Below are positions 11,035-22,062 of a stretch of 64,000 bases of DNA, one piece after another. This DNA is from Mycocentrospora acerina (taxonomy: Eukaryota; Ascomycota; Dothideomycetes; Pleosporales). Made by a program: the position numbers and the translations under genes. Where the stretch lies: contig JAKUHH010000177.1 in assembly GCA_022701365.1 (NCBI GenBank), positions 186,001-250,000 on the forward strand. The letters are read 5' to 3'. A model generated the notes under the pieces. It searched no databases. It was given only the letters and a program-made list of their open reading frames with translations, and was not told where the DNA came from. Numbering within the stretch: position 1 is the first letter of the stretch; each line of letters begins with the position of its first letter.

Positions 11035-13117
11035 GCTGCTGCAACTGCAGTTGTTGCTGTTGCTGTTGCAGCTGTTGTTGTTGCTGCAATTCCTGGCCTC
11101 CAGGTTGGCTGTGTATGTATGCTGAGGGACTTGTTAGTTTTGTGACTAAGCTGACATCTGAGAGGTACTCACGAGGCGTACCTGGTTGAGTTGCGTTATT
11201 GGAAGTCATCGATGTGTCTTCGCCGTTATAGGGGTTGGACATGTTACCAAATTCCTCCCTCCAATACCAGAACATATCGTAACTGATGCTCATACTCAAT
11301 CTAGTCCTCAGTCTCAGACCAAGTGACTCGATACGCCCGTCTTTCCTGCGGAAAACCTTATTACTGTTCCAAAGATCACTCATCATGTGAGCTATCCTAA
11401 GCGAGATATCTCCTGGCTGTAGAGATGCGTTTTTGAGGAATTGTACCGCCTGACCAAACGCTTGTTCCCCAGAAGGAAGATCGAGATGCTGCGCAACCGG
11501 ACTACGGACAAGTCTTAAAATAGAAAACCCAGCAAGGGTGATGGTTCTCTCGATGAATGCTTGCGAAACGCTTGGTAGGTTGACTTGCTCCGATATCGCA
11601 TACGCTGTTTGGATGACCGACACACAGAGTGCAAAAAGACGAGAAAGAGCTTCTGCGTCCGGTCCTGGATTGGTAGGATGCGCAAAGAAGTGGAAAGAGA
11701 GCACATGGATGCGAGCGCAGTTGAGTTGGAGAGTATCTATTAAGTCAGCGTTTGCCAAAGCCTGCAACTTATTTTCACATACCGGTTTCACTCAAAGATG
11801 AAGCCGCCAGACTGTGCAGCTGAGAGTCAAAGATACTGATATTTGATCGCAGTACTCGTACGTCTACATTGATAGACTGTAAATCAATTCTTCCCATGGC
11901 CACCAGTGCCCGCAGGAGAATAATATACACCTTGTGCAGATATTGTAGGTCAAGCGGTAGGTACGGAACCATATCTTCTCGACTTCGTTCGTCACCGTCG
12001 AAGAAAGAATCTGCAAAGGGTGGTATGCCTTCAGCACAACTTGTCCTATGGATTGTTAAACACCGTATCCATCTTACTTGGGTAATGGCTCTTACCTGAT
12101 AGATACAATAACGCAGCAAAGCCAGAGTTTAGCACGATTTATCTTTTCGTCTTGGTTTTTCTTGAGAGGCATCCGTGCAAAATCTTGACCTACACCAGAA
12201 ATATGAAGGCCAATCTGAGTGGCCAGATGTACTGCCGAACCACACAGTAGGTGAGTCATATCCTTGTACATGGAATTTGTTGGTAGACGCCATGTGGAAA
12301 GAATCAATAAGCCTTGGATGACTGGAATTTGAGAGGAACGGAGAGCCATGGATGTGAATGCAAGTGATGTGATGAGCTGGCTTGTCTTATCAAGGACCGT
12401 AGGATCTTCGATATATCTTCTTGATCCCGTGACAATAATGACCCAGAACAGGAACGGCGAGAGCTCATAAAACTCATTTGCTCCTAATGAGGCATCTACG
12501 ATAGGAAATAGTGTGTGATAATTCGAGAAATATCTAGACGACAATTAGAGGATAGGGAGTCTAGAGATAAGCTGATACTCACAATGAGAAGCAAGCGTCA
12601 ATGGTCTTCGGGTCAACCATGTACGCTTCCAACACGCGTGGAAGTGTGTTTTCGGGTCCCTTTCTCGTCGACGGCCTAGATCCATACCCAGGAGAGAGTG
12701 AGTTTGATCCCTCGGTCCTGGCAGAGGGATCCGAATATGTGCCCGAACCGGGCTCCATTGGACTATAGTTGCGCATGTCGACGTTGGGTGACGCTGTCGA
12801 GTGAGGATAAGCTGACTCAGACCCTTGTACTTGGTTATGTCTCATATTCCACCGCAGTTCCTCAAGTTCTCGTCGCATCTCTGCCTTTGTCTGCCGTAGA
12901 TTTCTAGTCGACGTCGGCAGGATTCTGCACTCGAGCCCCATCTTCCTGCAGCGTCCACATGGATCATGTGGTACCTTGAGCTGCTCAACGTCACATCGAA
13001 TCTAGAGAGTCAGCCATTGAGATTGTGTTCAGAGATGATAGTTTGCGACATTGAGGATCTAACGCGTACCTTTTGCTGGCGACACTCGACACACGCCTTC
13101 CGTCTTGGGGTTGTCAT
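10622..13117 (-). CDS. Zn2Cys6 transcription factor with fungal middle homology region and long polyQ
   Basis: This is a fungal binuclear-zinc-cluster regulator. Exons (minus strand) are 13117-13070, 13001-12583, 12533-12096, 12045-11783 and 11736-10622. The four introns are 68, 49, 50 and 46 bp, and the spliced frame closes at 760 aa. The zinc cluster is ACVECRQQK joined by splicing to IRCD, then PCGRCRKMGLEC, so intron 1 divides the DNA-binding motif. A short coiled coil follows (KAEMRRELEELRWNM). The middle homology region begins with a YF..YH.LFPIVD motif and SPFLFWVIIVTGSRRY, the style of the War1/Leu3-like group. Near the C-terminus is a ~70-residue Gln-rich tract, then an acidic/aromatic tail that could activate transcription. 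A 51-bp segment at 11122-11172 has a GTGAGT donor, ACTAAC branch and CAG acceptor and is in frame, so a 743-aa isoform is possible. The target pathway is unknown. Confidence 0.88.
10888..11091 (-). repeat. Polyglutamine-coding CAA/CAG tract in the Zn2Cys6 gene
   Basis: A Gln-coding repeat of roughly 65-70 codons, interrupted by single Leu, His and Pro codons. The central part (about 10988-11033) is an almost pure CAA run (TTG on the plus strand), flanked by mixed CAG/CAA. The pure core is the part most likely to vary in length between strains. Confidence 0.9.
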
Positions 13118-14956
13118 TCTGGTTATGATTCGCGTAGCTAGGGATCCACAATTGGTCGAAGTTGTACAACACTATAACATCTCGCCCTCAATCGGCGAAA
13201 GGGTGTATATGAACAAAGAGGAAGCTCGCGGTGATGGCGAAGAACTGCCGCAGCTTAGTCGTGCTCCTGACGTCGTTCGAAGGTTCTGCTGCGCCGGTGC
13301 AAATCGGATGGCGGGGAATGAGACCGACGAAACGCCGAGAGGCCGATCTTTCTTGTACTCCTGGTTCTACAGACTTGGTTCCTCGCCCTTTTTTCGCCAA
13401 TCGGTTCTTACAAATCTTGCGAATCGGTTGAGAGAATTCGTCTTGAGGTCAAGGCTTTGAGTGTCTGTGGTTTCTCAGAAGTGCCAAGATGATTTGCATG
13501 AAGCTCCACAAAGCTAAGCCTGTCTTGAGATTCATGAACGCGGCTTTCGATCGGAAATCATCCAACCCATGAAAACTGAGGAGCGCCACGTTCCATAATT
13601 CTTTCGCGGCTTTTTCCCTACTCTGCACATGCCAGGTAATGCCACGCTCTGTGATTTGATTCGTTCTCCCTTCTTTCGGATCTCTCGATGTCTGAACGTT
13701 TTTCAGTGGGGAGTGGTGCAAGGGTGCCTGACTTCCCTCTAATTTGGGTCTCCTAGCCGTGTCAAGTCTAGCATCTGGCCTGTACCTTGAGTAGCTTCAC
13801 TTCATGGGCGGACACCATCCGGTGGATGCGGGAAGGTAGCCCTCGGTCTAGCGAGGATAGGTGGCATCGTATAAGCATAAGAAGATGCAAATTTTGATCC
13901 AGAACAATAAAACATTCTGTCAGTCCGCCACACCGCCACTCAACCGTTGAATGAATATTTTACGCGTGAGGCTAGAACCATGACTTGCGTCTCGAAGCTA
14001 TGTTGCTGATGGTGTACCTGATACAACCCCTGGCCATCATGTGCCGGATCGAGGTAAAGGTGGGTACGACTTGCATGAGTCTGCAGTCGATACCTCGCGA
14101 AAAGCAACGCCTCCCTTTGTCTGGCTCAGGCGCTCATTCCTTCGCCTTTCTTACCCTACAATCCCTGTTCTTATCCACTTTGTTAAGCATAGCCTCTTGA
14201 CATAGTCGAGCCATGATTATGCAGCATATATCTTGTTCTCTTATGGCTCATGATGTGATGCCTGCAAGGCAAGTCAGCCGTTCGCGAGACCCCTTTCCTC
14301 CGCATCACTAGATATGATGTCCGCGGACCGCTGCCCGTCTCTATGAGCCCACGAATCTCTCACACAAGGAGCAGTTATCTTCATTGTGACTCAATCGATC
14401 GACTAGTCTCTGCACAGTCGCTGCGCATACACACTAATCAGGTGTACAAAACAACAAATCCAGCGCGTGCAAACATCCCCCAATTTGCGATCTTGAGACT
14501 GAGAGCCATGAGATACACACTATGCCAGCCGGGCTGATGTGACTTCGAAAGGAAAACGCACACAGTGAGGAAGGGACACTTATGGCGGTTAAAGATTGAA
14601 ACAAATCGACGACAATTCGGCGGCGTTGTTAGTAATGACCATTTGGATGAGAGTTGTTCAGCATCTACCCCACATCGCGTTCATTCTAAGATCTGCGGAT
14701 GGCCCAACATGATTTTATACAACTGAGTAGTACAAACTATCTCAGCACGAGGTCACTCAAACACCAGCACTGACACCAATAGCCATCATAATGCGTGTCC
14801 GAGTCCGGCCACCTACAACACCAATTCCAATCCGCTAAAAAAAACATACAAGAAGCAAAACAGGCTCAAGAAACACACAGGATATTAAAACAAGAAGTCT
14901 TACACGCCATGATCTTCTCTTTCACGCTACGCAAATAAAACATCCGGGCATAAAAA
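13118..14956. other. Gene-poor intergenic region
   Basis: About 1.8 kb between the start of the Zn2Cys6 gene and the end of the homeobox gene. The part near 13118-13450 is the regulator's promoter. The remainder has only short frames without domain features. No repeat family or RNA gene was recognised. Confidence 0.4.
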
Positions 14957-16907
14957 TTATTTCCATTGCCCCTGGCTTAACTTTAGCAAGCCTTCCACAC
15001 ATCCTGCTTCCTCAGCCGAACTCAAACTTGTCCGTCCACTCATGGCACCGCCGCTCATGAATGCTCTCAACTCCTCGTCCTGCTCTGGGTCACTAGACTC
15101 TTGCCGACCTTTACCCTTTTCTCGCGCAAGCATTACACCAAGACTCGAAGTCTGCGACATGACATCTGTGTTCTCGCCGAGAATATTACGCGCTCGTTGA
15201 GAAATTGAAGGGGTTTCCAGATAACGCTGTCGACGCCCTGATTTCTCAGCATCGGGTTCCCAATTCTCCTTATCAGATTCTGTCTGTAGCATATCGTCTG
15301 ATTCGGTCTCGTCGCCACTCTTCTGTTTACTCTTACTTGAGAAGCGGCCACTGAACGTAGATGCGCGTTGAACAGAGCCACGCGATTTCTTCACCCGCGG
15401 AGTTCCAAGCACCTCACTCGAATGGTGTCGAGTCTTGAGCGGCGTGTTTTGGCGCGCTTGATTTTGTGCTAGTATCTTCCGGTTTGCACGTAGAAGTCCA
15501 ATCGCGTCTGCTGCACTTCCACTTTCCTCCTGCTCCGCACGTGCTGTTAAGCTTGTGTTATACCGGCTCTCTGGGTCACACCAGAACTCCCACGTGCGCG
15601 AGTCCCTGCTCCTGCCAATGTTTGGTGATATTCTGGGCATCTTTGGACTCGGTTCCCCCCGCGCAGCAGCGACAAGTCGATCATTCAGTCCAGCAGTACT
15701 GTAGCTCCTTCGCAGCCCAGCAGCAGCGCGGGAAAATGTGGCAGCGTTGGTCTTTGTCTTCGAGTGTGGGGGTGAGGGCGTTTTGTCAAGGTCAGTCACT
15801 ACGCGTGCTGTGCCATCCTCGTTGGTCGATATCCGCACAAAAGAGTGCGCACGCTTTAGAGAACGCGTAGCTGATTGCAGCACCTCTGGTGACTCGGCAG
15901 GTTTTGAAGGTGCGTTCGGAAAAGTAATGATCTCGGACGCGTAATCTTCGCTGTACCGCACGAAAGACGCGCTGCGTCGATTCGAGATCCACGATGTACG
16001 TGGCTGAGAGGTACCTTGGGAGGATGTGGTCTGCTGGGAGTTGCTAATCTCGAGCGGCGCTGTGTCTGCACGTGGAGAGTCATTGAGCAGTTCAACTGCA
16101 GAGGAAGGTAGTTCTGCTGTGGGCTCGGTCGTAGCTTGGGGTTCGTCGGCGACATTTTCGCCCTTATCCCCATCGCGCGTCTCGTCTGAAGTCACTTCAG
16201 GCGTTGCTGCCCGCCGCTCATCCAACTTGCTATCCACTTCCTGGTCCAGATGCTCCGGCGCGTTCTCAGCTTCGCGCAAGTGCGACTCGTCTTCTGTGGG
16301 CGGATCAGACATGGTGGACGATGACCACATCAGCGAAGCAGAAGAGGAAGGCTCGAGCGGCCGGGAACGACGGCGGTCGTTCTGTCGTTTACTAGGAGGG
16401 GGTCAGTTGTCGCGCTCGTGACCTATGTCGATATCGCTGCGCACGCACTTTTGGAACCAAATCTGGACCTCTTTCTCGCCAAGCGCGACCTTGCTTACGA
16501 TTTCGAGACGCGCTGCTTTATCGGGTTTGGAGTTGATCAAATACTCTGCTTTGAGGATGTCCTCGTCTTCCTTGCTGCGTGTGGAGGTTAGCATGCAGTT
16601 ACGCGCGGGGCTATGCTGCCGAAGTAAAGCCATGGCACGTCCCACTGCAAACGCGTCGCGAACATTATAGAGGGGATAGAAGCACTTGAAGTCTGCAAGA
16701 GACGAACCTTGTTCTGCGTCGTTTTTGCCTAGCAAGAGGCTTGTTGTCAACATCAGGAGACATTTTGTTCGCGACGGTTTCTGGCGAGTGTACAAGAAAG
16801 GCGTAGTCAGCAGCGCGCCTACCGATTGGAGACGCGGCTGGCAGAGGCGATGAGCTGGCCATTTCGGATAATTGGCGCAACAATGTGTCAGTACTGGTGT
16901 AGGACAT
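14957..16907 (-). CDS. Homeobox transcription factor (Yox1-like)
   Basis: Exons on the minus strand are 16907-16708, 16574-16449 and 16391-14957, and the spliced frame closes at 586 aa. The homeodomain is rebuilt only after splicing: RRRTSKEDEDILKAEY, then KPDKAARLEIVSKVALGEKEV, then QIWFQNKRQNDRRRSRPLEP. The third, recognition helix (WFQNKRQNDRR) carries the invariant Trp-Phe-x-Asn and is split by the 57-bp second intron. Intron 1 is 133 bp, longer than usual here. The rest is Ser/Glu/Thr-rich and disordered, with basic patches and several Ser-Pro/Thr-Pro sites. In yeasts, Yox1 proteins repress cell-cycle genes; that role is inferred from the homeodomain type only. The first ATG in frame is 16907; a second at 16862 is possible. 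An MCB-containing palindrome lies about 320 bases upstream. Confidence 0.87.
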
Positions 16908-17225
16908 CAGAATCAATTGATAGTGTAATATGGGATGAGAAAGGATCTAGAAAACAATCTGGTGGCAGGTAAATGTTGTGAGAGCGCGTTCCAACCGTGA
17001 CGCGCCGTGAACTGCGGTAGTATGTCTCGCATATGGACCCACACGCACTTTTCCGCTTGGGAACCATGTCTGTGCGCGTCCAACTCCAAGCGGCAGGCTT
17101 TTGAATAATTGGCACACGTTCCACAGAACCCCAGTTGTAGCTCTTCTAATGAGAACTGGGCCATCAAGCCCAGAGACTGTTTGATTGAGAAACGAACTAC
17201 TGAGTAAAAAGTGTTTGGGTTGTTG

Positions 17226-17237
17226 GTGACGCGTCAC
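17226..17237. promoter_or_regulatory. 12-bp palindrome containing an MCB element
   Basis: A perfect palindrome, GTGACGCGTCAC, has ACGCGT at its centre. ACGCGT is the MluI cell-cycle box bound by MBF in yeasts. It lies about 320 bp upstream of the homeobox start codon on the correct side to be a promoter element. The assignment is from motif and position only. Confidence 0.4.
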
Positions 17238-19023
17238 ATATCCCAATCGCACATGCGGTTCTCGAGAACGATCTCGGACAACAGCATGACGGGCGGCGCA
17301 TCTTTAGAACACGTGCCACAGTATGGGCATCTGGGCATTGGTAATCCCCACGAAAGGGCAAAGCAGAGGTTGACCGTAACAAAAGTCCTGATCGCCCGGA
17401 AAAAGGAACGTGCTGACAAGTCACTCCCTCGAATCGGCGCGTTTGCACGTGATTTCGGTAAGCTCCTGGATCAATGTATCACCTCTATCACTTCTGGAAC
17501 ATCCTCTTAGCACTATTCTGCAGTTTCTCGACATCCGTTTCATGGACTTTCTACTCCTGCCAGACGTTGCATCGGTACTATATAGGCAACTGCAGAAATA
17601 GGCAACCGTTCTGCGACCTCGAATACTTCAGCCCTGTACCCCACAATCCTTGGCGCTCACCAGGCTGAGAGCTGAATCGCATCTTTCTACACAGTGCACT
17701 TGTCATCATTATCTTACCTGCATACCCCACGCAAAATCATGTGCAGATGTCTATTTTTCTGTTGCACGTCTCCATCACTACCGGTGAATATCGACCCTAG
17801 AGGCGGAAGTTGAGTTTTGCAAGAGCTAGGGTCGTCGACGCTGCGATGATCATTTGATACGGCATCATCTCGGGCTCACCACTCTTTCGATCTGAAGCTT
17901 TTTTCCTCATCACCTGCTACATACTAGCGATAAGTAAACTGTTGACTCAAGACTGGAAAGAGGATATGGCAAAGCTAGCTAGTGCTCCGTCCTCTCACTA
18001 CAGCTGATAGATTCGACGACTACTTCGGACATGCGCGAAGTCAAAGGTTTCCCTAGTACGTTGGATCGGTAGCGAGAACGCCTTGCGCTACCCCATCAGT
18101 GTCACCGGTCTTGACCCCGTTTTCCTTTTCTGTCCATCGGCCAACCTCTTACGTCAACTGTTTGCTGAGATTACATGCAAATGGTCTGGAGGTTCATCTC
18201 GGGTACCGCGAAAATCCGGTCAAACTAATAACAGTCACATCTCCAGTTCGTTTAATGCAGATGAAGACAATAATCAACATAATAATCAATCAAGAGTAGC
18301 CTTTGTCCAAAATGATCTAAGACGTAAAGAAGACTCTGAGCTCCTGGGGACACCGTTGGGACGTTTGCCTGGAGGCTGCCCATAAGCACAACCGCTAGGC
18401 CAAGCTCCCATGTTGGGCAGTAACTGGACTCCTATACCGTGACAGGCAAACCTCGGGCATCGATCTGGGAGTGCTTTTAGATTACAACTGGGTATCATTG
18501 ATCGGGCTTGGCAACACTGCATGAAGTCTCATAGGGCCTCCTTATAGGGCTAACAGATAAGTATCTCAATCAAATTCCCCTTAGCGCTTCTTCGGGATTT
18601 TGTCAGCTGAAGGAAAGGGCTGGGTAATCACGGAGTGCCCATCGCTCTCTGTAGCGAACCACATCCGAAATCTGGACTGTGGCAACAGCGGCTATGTTCT
18701 AGCAATCCATGTCCAAAGAAGACCGCTTTAAGCTATTCGCTGGTGTCATTCATCGGATTCCCTCGAAATTGTACTACTACCGATTATCCTCGAGCAAAGA
18801 ATAACCACAACGTTCACTGTGGGTCATCCTAGTCCGACAAACGCAGCTCGCTCCGATCTAATTTTACTATCGTCTCTTGCAGTACACTACAGTACTTTGT
18901 TATTGGGCAATCTCGCGGCCTTGATCCAAAGACTGTGACCGTGCAGTTTTATACCCGCTGGCTATGTCTGTTAATTGGTTTTGACGTAGCACATGCCGGT
19001 TTTACCAAGACTCACATCTTTGC

Positions 19024-19057
19024 TCACTACCGGTGGCCACATCACCGGTACTGTGAG
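19024..19057. promoter_or_regulatory. Inverted repeat with Gal4-type CGG-N11-CCG spacing
   Basis: Two perfect 8-bp arms, TACCGGTG and CACCGGTA, are separated by 7 bp; with a 2-nt bulge the match extends outward through CTCAC and GTGAG. The inner triplets form CGG-N11-CCG, the spacing recognised by Gal4-type Zn2Cys6 dimers. It lies about 150 bp before the NmrA-like start codon, so it is a good candidate operator for that gene. Confidence 0.45.
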
Positions 19058-19207
19058 TCACAAGGATAGAGGTTTAGAGTGTTATGGTAATAGGCAAATT
19101 TGTGTAAGAATAAACAAGCCAGTTGTTGAGCCCCATTATACGGCATAACGAAAATTCAGACAGATGTCGATTCGAGAGGTATATTTTGAAGTTCAAACCC
19201 CTTGAGT

Positions 19208-20314
19208 ATGTTCATTATGCGCGTCGCAGTAGTAGGCACCTGCGGGCTAGCACTGCTCATTGCTAAAGAAATTCGCGATTCTACTAGCCATCAACTTCTA
19301 ATACTATCTAGAACTGTAAGCACTTGATTTAAAGCCCATCTTTCACTCATAACGTGAAATGGCATCATTACTGACCCTTGACAGCAACAACCCGGTCTTA
19401 TATCTCAGGGATATCAATGCCAGATTGTCGACTACGAGAATCCGTTTTCTATCCAGCACGCACTGATGGGTATTGACACTGTCATTTCCACGGTGACCGG
19501 AAACCCTCAACTCCGGCTTATCGAAGCAGCGGTTCAGTGTCGGGTACGTAGGTTTGCACCCGCTGAGTTTGAAGGTCGACCAGGAGTTCGAGGAGGCAAT
19601 ACTATCTTGGATCGTGGCAAGAGTGATGCCTTGACTTTGCTGCAGCATTATCGAGGATACATACAATCCACAGTTTTTGTATGCGGTATCTTCTACGAAC
19701 GCTTCGCTGTGAACGGAATGGCATCCTACGGCATTGGTGTCAATACTGGACATGGAAAAGAAGGAGACTATGTGGCCAACCCTCGTAGTATGCTCGCCAC
19801 AGCGCCGGTCTATGACACTACTGGAAGCAGTGCCTGTCTTTGCTTGACATCCGCATACGACGTGGCGCGCTTCGTGGTCAGGTCTCTGGATATACCAAAT
19901 TGGGATGTGGAGATGTCAATGTGCGGCGAAAGAATGACAGTTCATACACTTGTAAAAATTATCGAGACTTGTAGAGGTAGTGCGACTCCTCATAAACAAT
20001 AACCTTAAGTTCCAGCTGACACTCCTCAAGGTCGCCAGTGGAACAGCATCACATGGGAGAGCCCTATGAGTTTGTAGTTCCGTTTTCTTATTGCGGGTTA
20101 GTACTAACCAAATTTCATAGGTCTTCAACATCAGATAGTCATGGCTCAAGTGGCAGGAGACGTACCAAAGCAGCAACGGCTTGCTATTCTCCTTGCTACG
20201 ACTGAGGGACGTTACGACTTTGCCTCTCCAGCGTATCTAAACACTCTCTTTCCAAATATTCAACCAACTGCTTTTCAAGACTGGTTCCTACGAAACTGGG
20301 CATCGGTATCCTGA
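19208..20314 (+). CDS. NmrA-like/isoflavone-reductase-like NAD(P)-binding protein
   Basis: This is a Rossmann-fold protein of the NmrA/isoflavone-reductase family, which contains oxidoreductases and redox-sensing regulators. Exons are 19208-19315, 19385-19976 and 20121-20314; introns are 69 and 144 bp, the second with an exact TACTAAC branch. The frame closes at 297 aa, the usual size. Seen: a beta-alpha start RVAVVGTCGLA (a variant of GxxGxxG with Ala at the third Gly), GIDTVISTVTG, the RFAPAEFEG motif and the family's C-terminal pattern EGRYDF...LNTLFPNIQPTAFQDW. The second donor (GTAGTG) is weaker than its neighbours, but the phase match and the C-terminal motif support the join. An alternative start is the ATG at 19217. 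It sits alone in a gene-poor region, so it may be accessory. Substrate unknown. Confidence 0.8.
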
Positions 20315-21171
20315 CGAACTTTTCTGAAAGCGTCCTTCGATCTCACTTGATGAATGACCATCTATTCATTTGTTCTATTTTTGCACGAAATGTCTCGGGC
20401 TCTCAACATATTGTTTTGCTTTAGTGCTATGGATGTAATCAGTTAGCATGATTTAGTTTTGTCTGATCTGCGAACAAACTAGCTATCGCGACATTTGTAT
20501 GCATCAAAATAACAAGCTTGTCATCTACCCGTTCCTTCAATAATACGGCATTACGGCATTATTGTTGTCATCAAAAAAACGTTTAGTATGACGATGATCC
20601 ACCTGGTCTAACTGATCGCTGTGGCCAGGGCCACACCAGCAGCCTAATTATACAACAATTTCAACAGTAAAGAACTTTGTCGAACTTGGTACTCTCCAAA
20701 TCTCGATGCTCTTAGAGATCTTGATGTGACGGTTTAGCACAGCCGACGCACAGGGGTTGCACGCTCCACTATACCCATTTTTTGCAGAACAATCTTTACG
20801 CGGTGACGCCAATGGCCCGCTTGATGTCGGCGGGATCTTCGATGAGGGTTACAAAACTTTTGACAGAGAATGAGATAGTTCTGACATCACAAGACCCACA
20901 TGAATATCAACACAACATAAATGCGCAATACGTCTCTACAAGTTATCAACTTCACAATTACAACATTCAGCAATCTGATTTTAGGCCCTTCACAGCTCAT
21001 TTTCATATTTTCAAAGTATAATTGTAAGTGTTCATATAATTGTAAGTGTTCATTTGGAACTGATTCCTAAAAGGCTTGCTAGGTCGAGGATAGGATCAGG
21101 CCCCTGCATGTATGTGTACACTCACGTGCTAACAATTTCACAAGTCTCAACCACAACTCAACCCATACACA
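20315..21171. other. Intergenic region, AT-rich
   Basis: About 0.86 kb of moderately AT-rich sequence between the NmrA-like gene and the first small hydrophilic protein gene. There is a short direct duplication of 'ataattgtaagtgttcat' near 21018-21052. No gene supported. Confidence 0.4.
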
Positions 21172-21492
21172 ATGGTTTCCTCCCAGCAAGGCTACGCAAA
21201 GACCACCATCGACTTGACTGGCAACCAGCAAGCAGTCGACGAGGCTCAGGCCAACCTCCCACTTCCCGACCAGCCCCCTGTGGCCTCCGATTTCAACTCC
21301 TCTGACGCACGTACGGTGAATGTCGGCTCAGGTGCTTTGTCTGGAAATGCTTCATCTTTCACGGCTGGGCGTGAGGCACATGATGGACTGAAAGGCATTC
21401 CAAATGATGCTGTGACAAGGGATTCGAAGGATAAGGAGGGCTTGGCACAGACAACTGGAAAGGACTACGGGACACCTTCAAATGCGCAGTAG
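21172..21492 (+). CDS. Small hydrophilic protein, stress-protein-like, unknown
   Basis: A single-exon 106-aa ORF in good start context (cacaATGG). The protein is hydrophilic, rich in Gly, Ser, Asp, Asn and Thr, with almost no hydrophobic core, no signal peptide and no Cys. The C-terminal half is Lys/Asp/Gly-rich (SKDKEGLAQTTGKDYG). Such composition resembles fungal hydrophilin or LEA-like and conidial stress proteins, but I cannot name a family. It is followed about 570 bp later on the same strand by another protein of similar character, which suggests a shared function or an old duplication, though clear sequence identity is not visible. Confidence 0.65.
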   Translation: MVSSQQGYAKTTIDLTGNQQAVDEAQANLPLPDQPPVASDFNSSDARTVNVGSGALSGNASSFTAGREAHDGLKGIPNDAVTRDSKDKEGLAQTTGKDYGTPSNAQ

Positions 21493-22062
21493 GATCTTGA
21501 CGATAAGAGAGCACTTTACAAAAATTTTTACGAATTACGACGTTCTGGAGATGAGGGTGTGCCCGCTCGGAAAGACTTAGGCTGCTGGTACGGATTCGAT
21601 AGATCGGGTACTGGAGTAATCAATTGAATTCAATGATGACGATGTCTACAAATACCGAGGTCATACGCCTTCAGCTGCGAAAACAGTCGTTTTGTGAAAT
21701 TTAGAGCGTGCAGAACGTATGACGAAGATACCCCATTTTGGTGAACTTGGAATATCTCCGCTTTTGGATAAGATGAGCAAACCGCAGAGCTTCGCATGAG
21801 AATAGTCATGTCCAATTGCATCCTACTTTTGATCCGCCTGCAATGGGTATCTTTGATTGGTGGCCATGGTAGCGTTGGGTTCACATGTAGTTGACGTCAC
21901 AACATGACGCAAACCACGCTATGCTCGTGAGCTGTAGGTCATAAGAGAACTGCGGCTACAGTACGAAACCTGGATTATTCACAATTACAATCTTCAGTTC
22001 CTCGAACAAGATCTATTACTGTAACCAATTGAAGCTTCAAAAATATTACTATTACTATTATT
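21493..22062. other. Spacer between two hydrophilin-like genes
   Basis: About 570 bp. It contains a promoter-like AT-rich stretch just before 22063 (attactattactattatt). No additional gene is supported. Confidence 0.4.

Larger units (their letters stand above)
16908..19207. other. Gene-poor region upstream of the homeobox gene and NmrA-like gene
   Basis: About 2.3 kb. The first ~600 bases are the homeobox promoter and contain two CACGTG E-box-type hexamers (about 17311 and 17446) and an MCB-type palindrome. Further on there are short frames of doubtful coding value, and no transposon features. The end holds the NmrA-like promoter with a CGG-N11-CCG inverted repeat. Confidence 0.4.

Noticed and set aside
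17211..17510. Plus- and minus-strand frames upstream of the homeobox gene, including a minus-strand CPYCGTC motif
   Set aside because: Both strands are open over the same short stretch and neither has family features; the Cys motif alone is not enough for a zinc-finger call.
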